This document shows, piece after piece, positions 51,379-59,915 of a DNA stretch of 64,000 bases (position 1 is the stretch's first letter; the number at the start of each line of letters is the position of its first letter). Below the pieces are notes generated by a model. The model ran no database searches and had not been told where the DNA came from. It saw nothing but the letters and a program-made list of their open reading frames with translations. A program made the position numbers and the translations under genes. The DNA comes from Arcobacter sp. F155 (GTDB lineage: Bacteria; Campylobacterota; Campylobacteria; Campylobacterales; Arcobacteraceae), in NCBI RefSeq assembly GCF_004116455.1, contig NZ_PDJU01000002.1, positions 1-64,000 of the forward strand, in the 5' to 3' direction.

Positions 51379-52678
51379 ATTCTACTTTATTTATAACCTC
51401 TCTTAATACTTCAATAATCTCAGTTATCTGTTTTTTAGAGATAATAAATGCAGGAGATAAAGCTATAGTATCTGCTATTGGTCTAACTAAGACTCCCTTT
51501 TTATAGCATTTTTCAAATACTTCTTTTCCTCTTTTTCCAATACTTTTCTTATCAGATTTTAGTTGAATGGCTCCAACTAAACCTAGGTTTCTAATATCAA
51601 TTACATTTTTACATTTTTTTAGTGAATGAATTTGCTCTTGGAAAAACTCTTCTAAAGAAGCTACTCTTTCAAATAAACTCTCTTCCTTATAAGCTTTAAT
51701 AGTTGCAAGTGCAGCAGCACAAGCTAAAGGATGACCTGAGTAGGTATATCCATGAAAGAACTCTATTGGTGTTTTACTATTTTTAACTATTTGCTTATAG
51801 ATTTTTTTACTTGCTATTACTGCACCCATTGGAACAGAACCACTTGTAAGACCTTTTGCTGTTGTAATAATATCTGGTTTTATACCAAACTTTTGAGCAG
51901 CAAAAGCAGTTCCTAATCTTCCAAAGCCTGTAATCACTTCATCAAAAATAAGTAAGATATCATTTTGTTTACATATTTTTTCTACTCTTTTTAAATATCC
52001 CTTTGGAGGAATATGTACCCCTGCAGCTCCTGCTATTGGTTCCATAATGACTGCTGCAATATTTTCTGCACCATGTAAGTTTATTTGATGAAGTAAAAAC
52101 TCTGCTTTTTCTTTTCCATGTTTTGGGATACCTTTTGAAAAAGCATTTTTTTCTATATCAAGTATTGTAGGAATATGGGTAGTTTTTATTTGATTGTTAT
52201 AATCTCTTTTATTGTTTACAAGTCCACCAACTGATATCCCACCAAAGTTTACACCATGATAAGAGTGTTCTCGACCTATGATAATATTTTTATTTCCTTT
52301 GCCCCTTGATTTTTGATATGCAAGAGCCATTTTAAGTGCACTCTCTACTGATTCAGAGCCTGAATTTGTGAAGAAAATATGATTTAAACCTTTTGGAGCA
52401 AGGGATTTAATCTCATTGGCTAACTCTAACTCTAAGTCATTTCCTAGCTGAAAAGGTGGGCAAAAATACATCTGCTGAGCTTGATTGACTATTGCATCAA
52501 CAACTTTTCTATGATTATTCCCTAAATTACAACACCAAAGACCAGCAAGACCATCTAAAACCTCTTTTCCATCTTCCTTTGTGTAATACATACCATCTGA
52601 CTTTACAAATATCTTAGGGTCTTTATTGAAATCTCTATTTGCAGTGAATGCTTTCCATAACACTTTTCTTTCATTCAT
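51377..52678 (-). CDS. Class III (omega) PLP-dependent aminotransferase, 433 aa
   Basis: Fold type I aminotransferase. FFTNSGSESVESALKMA holds the phosphate-binding region, LLIFDEVITGFGRLG the PLP-ring Asp, and TTAKGLTSGSVPMG the Schiff-base Lys (about 284). The start RKVLWKAFTANRDFNKDPKIF and the gate NHRKVVDA match the omega-amino acid:pyruvate or putrescine/beta-alanine aminotransferase subgroup. The donor substrate is uncertain. A cupin gene lies 45 bp upstream in the same direction. Confidence 0.92.
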   Translation of the reverse strand: MNERKVLWKAFTANRDFNKDPKIFVKSDGMYYTKEDGKEVLDGLAGLWCCNLGNNHRKVVDAIVNQAQQMYFCPPFQLGNDLELELANEIKSLAPKGLNHIFFTNSGSESVESALKMALAYQKSRGKGNKNIIIGREHSYHGVNFGGISVGGLVNNKRDYNNQIKTTHIPTILDIEKNAFSKGIPKHGKEKAEFLLHQINLHGAENIAAVIMEPIAGAAGVHIPPKGYLKRVEKICKQNDILLIFDEVITGFGRLGTAFAAQKFGIKPDIITTAKGLTSGSVPMGAVIASKKIYKQIVKNSKTPIEFFHGYTYSGHPLACAAALATIKAYKEESLFERVASLEEFFQEQIHSLKKCKNVIDIRNLGLVGAIQLKSDKKSIGKRGKEVFEKCYKKGVLVRPIADTIALSPAFIISKKQITEIIEVLREVINKVE

Positions 52679-52723
52679 TTTTCACTCCTATACCAGTATA
52701 AGTTTTAAAGATTCTTCTATGGT

Positions 52724-53041
52724 TTAATTATTATAAAAAATAGCTAACCAAATAGTAGGAATCTTTTTTGAAGTATACTTTACTCTATGTTTTTGTTTTG
52801 AGGGAATATTTATAAAATCCCCTTCTTTTAGAATAACTTCTTTATTTTCAAACTCCAAAATAGCTTGTCCTTTTAATAAAAGAACAAACTCATTTTCTTC
52901 TTGTTCATACCAAAAATCTATAGGTGAACATTGTCCATTTGAAACTATTCTTTCTATTCTGACATTTTCATGCTTTAGTAAATCAATGAATTGTTCATTT
53001 TCATTATCAATTTTTATATCTTTGAAAATATTACTTAACAC
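52724..53041 (-). CDS. Single-domain cupin protein, 105 aa
   Basis: Beta-barrel cupin with motif 1 QCSPIDFWYEQEENEFVLLLKGQAIL and motif 2 EGDFINIPSKQKHRVKYT. Motif 1 has Tyr in place of the usual first metal-binding His, while motif 2 keeps its His. Likely metal-binding or sugar-handling; function unknown. Probably in one unit with the aminotransferase. Confidence 0.85.
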   Translation of the reverse strand: MLSNIFKDIKIDNENEQFIDLLKHENVRIERIVSNGQCSPIDFWYEQEENEFVLLLKGQAILEFENKEVILKEGDFINIPSKQKHRVKYTSKKIPTIWLAIFYNN

Positions 53042-53123
53042 ATATATACCTTTTATAAGTTTATTTTATACCTTAATAATGTTATTTTTTATATAATGTC
53101 CTATTTTATTATAAAGGTCTTAA

Positions 53124-53570
53124 ATGGAAGGTAAAATTCTTGGTGTTGATAAAAATGGTAATTTGTTTACCATAAGAGCCCAAAATGGTGAAAGATACAC
53201 ATTTGTTAAAAGTGAATGGCAAAGTGAAGGAACTCCATATGTAGGACAATCTATAGATTTTAATATCTCTGAAGACAATAAAGCAATTGAAGTATTTAAC
53301 ATAACAAAACCTGTTCTTGAACAAACTCAAGACAATACTCCTAAAGCAATAATAGCTCTTCTTATAACATTATTTTTTGGTTTTATTGGAACAGCTGTAA
53401 CAAGGTTTGCATTAATGGAAGAAGAAAAAGAAGAAGAGTTTGGAAAACTAACACCAACTTTAATTCACTTTGTATGTAGTGTTTTATTTTTTATTCCAGT
53501 TGTTGGATGGATTATTACACTTATTGCAAATATCTATTATGCAATTCAAAACTATAAAGCTTCAAAATAA
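53124..53570 (+). CDS. Unknown membrane protein with N-terminal OB-like domain, 148 aa
   Basis: Residues 1-60 look like a small beta-barrel (MEGKILGVDKNGNLFTIRAQ ... YVGQSIDFNISEDNKAIEV), as in cold-shock-like or DUF805-associated modules. Two hydrophobic helices follow at about 73-95 and 112-140 (LFFIPVVGWIITLIANIYYA). An acidic loop EEEKEEEFGK lies between. Role unknown. Confidence 0.78.
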   Translation: MEGKILGVDKNGNLFTIRAQNGERYTFVKSEWQSEGTPYVGQSIDFNISEDNKAIEVFNITKPVLEQTQDNTPKAIIALLITLFFGFIGTAVTRFALMEEEKEEEFGKLTPTLIHFVCSVLFFIPVVGWIITLIANIYYAIQNYKASK

Positions 53571-53582
53571 ATATATAAAATC

Positions 53583-53604
53583 AAAAGAGAGGAAACTCTC
53601 TTTT
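53583..53604. terminator. Bidirectional terminator
   Basis: AAAAGAGAG / CTCTCTTTT perfect 9-bp stem with GAAA loop, between the 148-aa gene and the convergent 40-aa gene. Confidence 0.88.
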
Positions 53605-53615
53605 AATCCTAGTTT

Positions 53616-53738
53616 TTAACTCTTTTGTTGAGCTATTTTAGCATTTGTCTCTTGTATATTGTCATACTTATCTTTCATAATAACAAACATATAAGCAATA
53701 GCAACTACAATCATACCTATAATCAAAATATTTTTCAT
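53616..53738 (-). CDS. Small membrane protein, 40 aa
   Basis: Short ORF MKNILIIGMIVVAIAYMFVI... with a single membrane helix (about 4-21) and a charged tail (KDKYDNIQETNAKIAQQKS). Supported by an AGGGAAA ribosome-binding site 5 bases before the ATG, a terminator just after the stop, and otherwise empty DNA. Function unknown. Confidence 0.7.
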   Translation of the reverse strand: MKNILIIGMIVVAIAYMFVIMKDKYDNIQETNAKIAQQKS

Positions 53739-53856
53739 TGTCTTTCCCTAAAATGAAATTGACTTATTATAAATGAACATTCTTAAGAAAAGCTAATTAT
53801 TTTATAAATCTGTATTTTCTTCTTTTTATAATATAATAAAAGAAAAGGAGTTAATT

Positions 53857-54228
53857 ATGTTAAGAAAACTACTTACAACAGTTGGGATTACAGCATTATT
53901 AGTTTCACTTCCTCAAATAGCAAGTGCAGAAAAACCATCTTGGGCAGGCAAACCATCTTGGGCTGAAAAAGGAAAACCATCTGATGAGCAGATGAGAGAG
54001 TACAAATACAATAAGAAGATGGAAAAAGAAGAAAGAAAGTTCCAAAGAGAAAAAGATAAGGAAGAAAGAAAATATAAAAAAGAAAGAATGAAAGAAGAAA
54101 AAAAGTATCAAAAACAGATGCAAAAAGAAGAGCGTAAACTAAATAAACAAAGAGATAAAGAGTTAAAAAAACAAAATAAAGAAAGAATGAAAGAACAAAG
54201 AGAGTACAAAAGAGGATATGACGACTAA
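53857..54228 (+). CDS. Exported Lys/Glu/Arg-rich single-helix protein, 123 aa
   Basis: Signal peptide MLRKLLTTVGITALLVSLPQ with cleavage at IASA. A short repeat KPSWAGKPSWAEKGKPS follows, then about 75 residues of almost only K, E, R, Q, Y and M (EERKFQREKDKEERKYKKER). The E-K/R spacing fits a stable single alpha helix without hydrophobic heptads. It would be periplasmic and strongly basic. Possible roles are binding to envelope polyanions or acting as a spacer. Family not recognised. Strong AAAAGGAG site; the next gene follows 20 bp on. Confidence 0.8.
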   Translation: MLRKLLTTVGITALLVSLPQIASAEKPSWAGKPSWAEKGKPSDEQMREYKYNKKMEKEERKFQREKDKEERKYKKERMKEEKKYQKQMQKEERKLNKQRDKELKKQNKERMKEQREYKRGYDD

Positions 54229-54248
54229 AAATAAATACAAGGAAATAT

Positions 54249-54629
54249 ATGTACACCGATGATATTGTAGTAATTGATAAAAAAATAGATGAGTTAATAA
54301 AAGATAAGACACTTTATAACTTTGATACTTTAAAACAAAAAGTTGCATTGATATTAAATGGTGTAGATATGTTTATGGTTGATGGAATACTTGATTTAAA
54401 AGCAGTTGACTTGTATCTTAAAAAAGTTATTACTAAAAGAAATGAGATACAAAAAGAACAAGAAAAATCAAAACTAAAACTAGATGAGACACCACAAACA
54501 AAATATGCTTTGATAGAAGCTATTTGTCAAAAAGGTGAATTCGAGACTCAAGAAGAGCTTATCAAAAAAATAGAAGAGTTAGAGAAAAAAACTAACTTTG
54601 AGTTAAGTGAGATTTATAAAAGAAGTTGA
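54249..54629 (+). CDS. Unknown helical protein, 126 aa
   Basis: Mixed charged, mostly helical, with no motif I recognise. AAGGAAA before the ATG and only 20 bp from the preceding exported protein, so probably cotranscribed. Followed by a strong terminator. Confidence 0.7.
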   Translation: MYTDDIVVIDKKIDELIKDKTLYNFDTLKQKVALILNGVDMFMVDGILDLKAVDLYLKKVITKRNEIQKEQEKSKLKLDETPQTKYALIEAICQKGEFETQEELIKKIEELEKKTNFELSEIYKRS

Positions 54630-54644
54630 ATATCAACTTCTTTT
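54618..54644. terminator. Bidirectional terminator between the 126-aa gene and adk
   Basis: AAAAGAAGTTGA / TCAACTTCTTTT, a perfect 12-bp stem with ATA loop; the stop codon of the 126-aa gene lies in it. Confidence 0.88.
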
Positions 54645-54654
54645 ATATGAAAGA

Positions 54655-55299
54655 TTATCCTTCGATAGCAGTAAACATATCAGCAGTTACTTCTGATACA
54701 TCTTTTGTACCATCAAGTTCTACCATAACACCCATGTCAGTATAGAATTTGATTAGTGGTGCAGTTTGCTCATGGTATGCACCAAGTCTACTTTTTACAG
54801 TTTCAGCATTGTCATCTTTTCTGATAACTAATTCTCCACCACAGTAGTCACATTTACCCTCTTCTTTTGATGGGTTAAAGTCAACGTGGAATGAAGCACC
54901 ACAATCAGGACAAACTCTTCTTCCTGTGATTCTTCCTACAATTAGTTCATCTGGAACGTTTAATGAAATAACTTTATCTAAAGAGATATTCATGTTTGCC
55001 ATTAACTCTTTTAAAGCTTCTGCTTGAGCTAAAGTTCTTGGGAAACCATCAAGAATGAAACCTTTTTTACAGTCTTCTTCTGCAAGTCTATCTTTGATAA
55101 TACCAATAATTGTTGAATCAGGAACTAATTTTCCCTCATCCATAAACTTCTTAGCTTCCATACCCATTTCAGTTTTATCAGCGATTGCTGCTCTTAAAAT
55201 ATCACCTGTAGAGATTTGTGGGATATCATACTTTTCAATTAAAAATTTAGCTTGTGTACCTTTTCCTGCACCAGGTGCACCAAATACCATTAAATTCAT
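54655..55299 (-). CDS. adk: Adenylate kinase (long, zinc-type), 214 aa
   Basis: Interconverts ATP + AMP and 2 ADP. P-loop GAPGAGKGT near the N terminus, AMP site STGDILRAA, GFPRTLAQAE, and a LID with a full Cys4 zinc site (CPDC ... CDYC, about 130-153). Start chosen at ATG 55299, preceded by AAGGA at proper spacing, instead of a TTG two codons upstream. Confidence 0.97.
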   Translation of the reverse strand: MNLMVFGAPGAGKGTQAKFLIEKYDIPQISTGDILRAAIADKTEMGMEAKKFMDEGKLVPDSTIIGIIKDRLAEEDCKKGFILDGFPRTLAQAEALKELMANMNISLDKVISLNVPDELIVGRITGRRVCPDCGASFHVDFNPSKEEGKCDYCGGELVIRKDDNAETVKSRLGAYHEQTAPLIKFYTDMGVMVELDGTKDVSEVTADMFTAIEG

Positions 55300-55359
55300 A
55301 GTCAATTTCCTTAGTGTGTTTCGTTGTTGTGATTGTATAAAAAAAGTCGTTAAGAACAG

Positions 55360-55941
55360 CTAATACGAGAGTTTATCCAATAGGTTCTTTTCTTCCTCAA
55401 GACTTAGATAACGCCACTTTCCACTCTCTAAATCTAGATTAAAACTTCCAATTGATACTCTAGTTAGGTTTAGTACTTTAAGAGGTGTTCCAAACTTTGG
55501 GTCTTTTAAACTTCCAAAAAGACGTCTTATGTGACGATTTTTACCCTCATCTATCTGAACTCTTAATTTTGTTTTTGCTCCACCTGAGCCTATTTTCTCT
55601 ACTTTTAAGGCTTTTAGTAAACCATATTTATTATCAACACCCTTTTTAGCAGTTAAAATATGCTCATCTGTTACATGACCTCTTACCCAGATTTCGTATA
55701 TTTTATTGCAATTTCCAGGTTTAGTTAGAGCATTTCCAACTTTTCCATCTTGGGTAAATAGAAGTAAACCTTTAGACTCTAAATCAAGACGACCTATTGG
55801 CATCCACTCATTTTCAAATACCCAAGAAGGAAGTAAATCATAAACAGTTTTTCTTCCACGTTCATCTGACCTTGTTACGACATAACCTTTTGGCTTATTT
55901 AAGGCTAATAGTTTAGTAGAGTTATTATCTGTATTATTCAC
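55360..55941 (-). CDS. RsuA/RluE-family pseudouridine synthase, 193 aa
   Basis: Catalytic Asp is in PIGRLDLESKGLLLFT (about 47-62), followed by KIYEIWVRG and the RNA-binding GKNRHIRRLFGSL. There is no N-terminal S4 domain, as in RluE, which modifies 23S rRNA. The exact target uridine is uncertain. Followed upstream by the GIY-YIG gene in the same direction. Confidence 0.92.
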   Translation of the reverse strand: MNNTDNNSTKLLALNKPKGYVVTRSDERGRKTVYDLLPSWVFENEWMPIGRLDLESKGLLLFTQDGKVGNALTKPGNCNKIYEIWVRGHVTDEHILTAKKGVDNKYGLLKALKVEKIGSGGAKTKLRVQIDEGKNRHIRRLFGSLKDPKFGTPLKVLNLTRVSIGSFNLDLESGKWRYLSLEEEKNLLDKLSY

Positions 55942-55951
55942 TAATGATTTC

Positions 55952-56212
55952 CTAATTGTTTACTTTAAATTTCTCTACTAGTTGTAGCTTTCTTGTTCGT
56001 GATAGTTTTTTTATTTCATATTCTCTTTTTGAAGCACTACTTCTATTTTCAGATTTTTCAAAATATATAAGTGTTACTGGACGTCTAGCTTTTGTATATT
56101 TTGCACCTTTTTCTGAAGTGTTATGTTCATCTAAACGCTTTTTTACATCAGTTGTAATACCTGTGTATAAGCTCTTATCACTACACTCTAAGATATATAC
56201 AAAATAAGACAT
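55952..56212 (-). CDS. GIY-YIG nuclease-superfamily protein (UPF0213-like), 86 aa
   Basis: YFVYILECSDKSLYTGITTDVKKRLDEHN is the GIY-YIG core (YVYIL ... YTGIT), with R27 and the later Glu of SSASKREYEIKKL. Short single-domain form; function in cells unknown. Start taken at ATG 56212, preceded by AGGAG, rather than the TTG next to it. Confidence 0.9.
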   Translation of the reverse strand: MSYFVYILECSDKSLYTGITTDVKKRLDEHNTSEKGAKYTKARRPVTLIYFEKSENRSSASKREYEIKKLSRTRKLQLVEKFKVNN

Positions 56213-56226
56213 CAATATGCTCCTAA

Positions 56227-56571
56227 TTACTCTATAGTCTTTATATCTACAAGTTCTACAAAAGAGTCTTTTTTTAGAAGTTTTTTTGTAGTAGCATCAT
56301 CTTCTGCAAAGGTTACAATATCTGCAAAATCATCTTTTGATACAACTAAACTATGGTGCTCTTTTATAGTCTCTAATTTAAACTTATCACTTAACTCTTG
56401 GTCAGTTTTAATATCAATATTTCTGTAGCCTTTTGCAAACTCTGATTTGATAGTTTTTACTATCTTCTCATTTTTTAAAAGCTCTTGCAAACTAAGAGTT
56501 AGATTTAAATCTTTGTCATTTACTATTTTGTATGTAACTTCTATATTTCCATTCACTATTTTTTCCTTCAT
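56227..56571 (-). CDS. Unknown protein, 114 aa
   Basis: Mixed alpha/beta, no recognised motif or membrane segment. The ATG at 56571 lacks a clear ribosome-binding site, while an in-frame GTG five codons later has AAGGA upstream, so the start is uncertain. Ends 15 bp before the GIY-YIG gene, same direction. Confidence 0.65.
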   Translation of the reverse strand: MKEKIVNGNIEVTYKIVNDKDLNLTLSLQELLKNEKIVKTIKSEFAKGYRNIDIKTDQELSDKFKLETIKEHHSLVVSKDDFADIVTFAEDDATTKKLLKKDSFVELVDIKTIE

Positions 56572-56665
56572 AAGGTAAAACCTCTATTTTATTTTATGAA
56601 GTATATAAGAAAAAAAAGTGAATACTTAAAAATATTACAAACTGCAATTTGAATTTAGATTAAAC

Positions 56666-57091
56666 CTATTCTTCAAATAAATAGAAAGTACTAACACCTA
56701 TTTGACTATCATAATTTTTACTCTTTTTATCTTGATAATCAGAAACAATAGAACGTGCTTGAATAAATGAATTTGCTGTTGCGATAATTTTTTTTGTATC
56801 TACAGGTAAGATTAGTTTTTTATCTTTTGTTTTAAAGAACTTTTTCGCTCTTTGTTCATCTTTGAAAATTATTTTGATAATATCAATTGACCTTTTTAAA
56901 TCAATTCTAGCTTTTTTAGTTTCATCTTCAAATCTTAGAATTCTATTTCCATTTGAAGATACTTTCATAGTCTTTGCAGTTTCAATGTTTTCTGTAGTCT
57001 CAAGAATAATGTATTCTCTTCCATTTATTAGGATTTCATTGTCCCCTAATAATTTAATTTCTTTAATAACTGTTTTTTTACCTTTTGGCAT
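56666..57091 (-). CDS. Unknown basic protein, 141 aa
   Basis: Lys-rich, soluble, beta-rich N-terminal half (EIKLLGDNEILINGREYIILE). CAAGGACAT precedes the ATG. No family recognised and no operon partner within 70 bp. Confidence 0.65.
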   Translation of the reverse strand: MPKGKKTVIKEIKLLGDNEILINGREYIILETTENIETAKTMKVSSNGNRILRFEDETKKARIDLKRSIDIIKIIFKDEQRAKKFFKTKDKKLILPVDTKKIIATANSFIQARSIVSDYQDKKSKNYDSQIGVSTFYLFEE

Positions 57092-57233
57092 ATATGTCCT
57101 TGTATTTTAGCATTATAGCGAGTTTTCTAATTTAATAAAAGCTTTATTAATTTTATTAAAAAATTCACTTATATTGCTATTTACAAACTCTTTATACTAT
57201 TGTTTTATAATTACTTCTTTCTAAAGGACTATT

Positions 57234-57545
57234 ATGGATGCTTATTTTGAAATATTACAAGAAAAAGCTAAGAAAATTGGAGCTAATATTGAAGATTGTG
57301 GCTATGATAAAGATTGTATAAAAGATGTTTTAGCCCTAAAAGTTAGAACTGATTTGGAAAATGAAAACTTGAAAACCATAAAAGATAAAGCAAGTTCTAT
57401 AGAAGCCAATACTTCAAACTGCAATACAAAAGAAGAGTTTTTAGATGCTATTGAAGAGAAGGTAAAAAAAGTTTTAGAAGAAGAAAATGAACTTTATACA
57501 AGTATAGAGCTTCAAAAAAATTTTATGCCTCTTGATTTAGGCTAA
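57234..57545 (+). CDS. Unknown protein with internal duplication, 103 aa
   Basis: Two similar short halves, KAKKIGANIEDCGYDKDCIKD and KASSIEANTSNCNTKEEFLD, each with a conserved A-N-x3-C. No membrane segment. AAAGGAC before the ATG. Followed by a terminator shared with the convergent basic gene. Confidence 0.7.
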   Translation: MDAYFEILQEKAKKIGANIEDCGYDKDCIKDVLALKVRTDLENENLKTIKDKASSIEANTSNCNTKEEFLDAIEEKVKKVLEEENELYTSIELQKNFMPLDLG

Positions 57546-57580
57546 AAAGCTTTAGCAAAGTTTGCTATCTAGCTTTTTTT
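57544..57580. terminator. Bidirectional terminator
   Basis: Outer stem AAAAAGCT / AGCTTTTT and inner stem TAGCAAA / TTTGCTA between convergent genes. Confidence 0.8.
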
Positions 57581-57771
57581 CTAGAAGCCTTTGCCATTTT
57601 AGCTTTTTTCTTTGCTTTTGCTTTGTTTAAACTTGCAGCTTTTCTTGCGTTTACTACTTGCTCTTTTACTGTTGTATCTTTTGAAAATGCTTTTGGAGTA
57701 GAGTTACTTCCTAGTTTGATTAAATCTACTTTTGAACTTTTTACACTGTTATTGTTTTGACTTTTAGCCAT
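57565..57771 (-). CDS. Small highly basic protein, 68 aa
   Basis: Ends in an Ala/Lys-rich helix (ARKAASLNKAKAKKKAKMAK), similar in composition to histone-H1-like or nucleoid-associated tails. N-terminal part is Ser/Asn-rich. It has its own terminator. Possibly DNA- or RNA-binding; no family named. Confidence 0.68.
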   Translation of the reverse strand: MAKSQNNNSVKSSKVDLIKLGSNSTPKAFSKDTTVKEQVVNARKAASLNKAKAKKKAKMAKASRKKAR

Positions 57772-57914
57772 TTATTAGCCTTAAATTTAAAGTTCGGTAT
57801 TGTAGTGAAAAGTTAATAAAAGTTACTTCAATAATCATTGGTAAAAAATATTTTACCTAAATTCTTTTTTATAAATATTCTTTCACTATAATTCAAATAA
57901 AAATAGGAAAATTT

Positions 57915-58202
57915 ATGAGCGAAAAAACAAACGAATTTTTACAAAGAGCAGATGAACATATAGCAGTTGCAAATCAACAGTTAGAAAGAGGATTAACATT
58001 AGGCGAAGTAAGTGCTTCTCTTATGTATGGTTCAGCTAGATTTACTACTTATATGACATGTACATCATTTGATAGTGCTGAAGATATGCTAGCTGAAAAA
58101 GAGAAGATAATGGAGTACTTTGTAAATGAGTATAAGTTAGCCCTAGAAGAACATTTAAATAACTTTGCAGTTACTCACGACTTCTCACAAAATCCTCAGT
58201 AA
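57915..58202 (+). CDS. DUF3144-like protein, 95 aa
   Basis: FLQRADEHIAVANQQLERGLTLGEVSASLMYGSARFTTYMTCTSFDS matches the DUF3144 pattern (ADxHIxxAN, GxVSASxMYxxARF). Soluble, helical, function unknown. AGGAAA before the ATG, terminator after. Confidence 0.85.
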   Translation: MSEKTNEFLQRADEHIAVANQQLERGLTLGEVSASLMYGSARFTTYMTCTSFDSAEDMLAEKEKIMEYFVNEYKLALEEHLNNFAVTHDFSQNPQ

Positions 58203-58210
58203 CAAAATAA

Positions 58211-58236
58211 AAAGAAGGGAAAGAATTTTCCCTTTT
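58211..58236. terminator. Bidirectional terminator
   Basis: AAGGGAAA / TTTCCCTT stem (58215-58234) with A-rich and T-rich flanks, between the DUF3144-like and DsbA-like genes. Confidence 0.82.
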
Positions 58237-58840
58237 AGTATCTTTTAAATTGACTTTCTAAATTTGAAGCTGTAGTAAAACCAAATGTTAAAGGATACGC
58301 TTCATTTTTTTCATTTATATAAAAAAGTGCAGGAAAACCTCTTACTTGTAACTTATATGAAGTACGTAAATGCTCTTGGAAAGTCTCTTCTATCTTCTTT
58401 GAGTCAAAAGTTTGTATAAACTTTGTTTCATCTAGCCCAATTGAATTTGCACACTTAACTAAAGTCTCTTTTAAAGAAGGATTCTTTGCTTCTTTGTAAT
58501 AAGCTGATTGAATAGATTTTACCATCTTGGCAGAGCTTTTAGCTTGTAAAGTTTCAGCTGTAATTACAGCTCGACAAGCTGGATAAGTAGAACGATAAGG
58601 TGTATTTTCTTTCCAATAATCATGGTTAAAAGTTACTTTTGTTTTCTTTTCTATATCTACCCAATATGAAGAGATAGTTTTTTTCATATTTTCATCCATA
58701 GGTGTATCATTGTCAGGAGCTAATCCTCCCATGATGTACTCTAATTCAAAAGATGGATGCTTTTGCAAAAACTCTTCTAACTCTTTAGTAAAAGCATAAC
58801 ACCAAGCACACATTGGGTCCATTACATATATTAGTTTCAT
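58235..58840 (-). CDS. DsbA-family (FrnE/2-hydroxychromene isomerase-like) oxidoreductase, 201 aa
   Basis: KLIYVMDPMCAWCYAF gives a CxxC of the form CAWC near the N terminus. The helical insert and the cis-Pro region RGFPALFYIN (about 175) complete the DsbA fold. There is no signal peptide, so it acts in the cytoplasm, like FrnE-type proteins. The second ATG (58840) has better spacing to AGGA than the first. It starts 13 bp after the rhodanese gene. Confidence 0.88.
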   Translation of the reverse strand: MKLIYVMDPMCAWCYAFTKELEEFLQKHPSFELEYIMGGLAPDNDTPMDENMKKTISSYWVDIEKKTKVTFNHDYWKENTPYRSTYPACRAVITAETLQAKSSAKMVKSIQSAYYKEAKNPSLKETLVKCANSIGLDETKFIQTFDSKKIEETFQEHLRTSYKLQVRGFPALFYINEKNEAYPLTFGFTTASNLESQFKRY

Positions 58841-58853
58841 CATTTCCTCGCTA

Positions 58854-59201
58854 TTAAAACTTTAAAAGAGACTTCCAAATACCAGCATTGTGTACATTTT
58901 CAAAGCCCTTTGTAATCAAAAGTCGTCTTGCTAAAGCACTTCTACTACCACTTGCACAACAAACAATTATAGGTTTACTATTGTCTAACTCATCTATTCT
59001 TTGTTTTAAAGAGTCTAATGGAATATTGATACTTCCTTCTTTATTGCCTTGTGTAAACTCACCTTTTGTTCGCACATCAATAATCTGCCCACCCTCTTCT
59101 AAAAGAGATGGTACAAGTTTTAGAACCTTGTATTGAGTATATTTTTTATAAAGTATGAAAGCTATTATTACAAGAATTGAATAGATTAATGTTTCATTCA
59201 T
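58854..59201 (-). CDS. Membrane-anchored rhodanese-like protein, 115 aa
   Basis: N-terminal membrane helix (LIYSILVIIAFILY) then a rhodanese domain with IIDVRTKGEF and the active loop CCASGSRSALARRLL (catalytic Cys about 80). Likely sulfur transfer or redox at the membrane face. Same strand as the DsbA-like gene, probably one operon. Confidence 0.88.
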   Translation of the reverse strand: MNETLIYSILVIIAFILYKKYTQYKVLKLVPSLLEEGGQIIDVRTKGEFTQGNKEGSINIPLDSLKQRIDELDNSKPIIVCCASGSRSALARRLLITKGFENVHNAGIWKSLLKF

Positions 59202-59258
59202 AAATTATTTTTCCTAATTAGATTTTTAGAAAGTGATTATACCTTTTTTATTTGATTG

Positions 59259-59840
59259 TTAATTCATACATTTGGTATTAATAATTTCTAAAAAATCACT
59301 TTGATTAACAAGTTTTTCAACTGAGTTTCTTGATGCTTTTGAATAAAGTCTGTCTCTAGCTAAAGGATCAAATAGCTCGGCGTTATAATGCCCTTTTACT
59401 CTTCTTTTGAAAATAGTGTTCTTATTCTTTAATAAATAATAAGTTAAATCAACACTAGAATCACCATCCATGATATCAAACCCAACCAAATGAATTGTTG
59501 CAGTTAATTGACAAGTTTTATTTATTTTTCCTATCATTATTTCATTAAATGCATTTTTAACTTCTGCCTTAATAATTTCACTAATTGGCTCGGCATATAA
59601 AGTTCCTGGAGAACTTCCATCTGCTTTACAAGGAAAGCATCCAAGCATCGATGTAGTATGCTGACTAATCTTAATATTTGGTTTATATTTGAAGTTTGTT
59701 ATTTTAAAACTTGGGATATTTTTATCAATATTCAGTACTGGAGAAATTGCCTTAGTTGACAAATCATAAGCTTGTGGCTTAATAGAACAAGCACTAAAAA
59801 ACACTATAATAAAAATACTGATTAACAAATTTTTTTTCAT
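59259..59840 (-). CDS. Predicted lipoprotein, 193 aa
   Basis: Signal MKKNLLISIFIIVFFSAC with lipobox FSAC. The mature part has two more Cys (CFPCKADG) and a C-terminal Cys. The pattern resembles proteins annotated as hypothetical lipoproteins in Arcobacter-type genomes. Start chosen at ATG 59840 because AAGGATT lies at correct spacing, overlapping an earlier ATG at 59855. Confidence 0.8.
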   Translation of the reverse strand: MKKNLLISIFIIVFFSACSIKPQAYDLSTKAISPVLNIDKNIPSFKITNFKYKPNIKISQHTTSMLGCFPCKADGSSPGTLYAEPISEIIKAEVKNAFNEIMIGKINKTCQLTATIHLVGFDIMDGDSSVDLTYYLLKNKNTIFKRRVKGHYNAELFDPLARDRLYSKASRNSVEKLVNQSDFLEIINTKCMN

Positions 59841-59915
59841 TTTAATCCTTTTCATTATTATAATAAAAACTTGTCACAATTGATGTCACAATATTAGTTT
59901 TTTAATTTTTTTTCA

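Noticed and set aside
53888-54256. 122-aa minus-strand Phe/Leu-rich frame
   Set aside because: Reverse reading of the Lys/Glu-rich exported protein (AAA/GAA codons read as TTT/TTC); no start signals.
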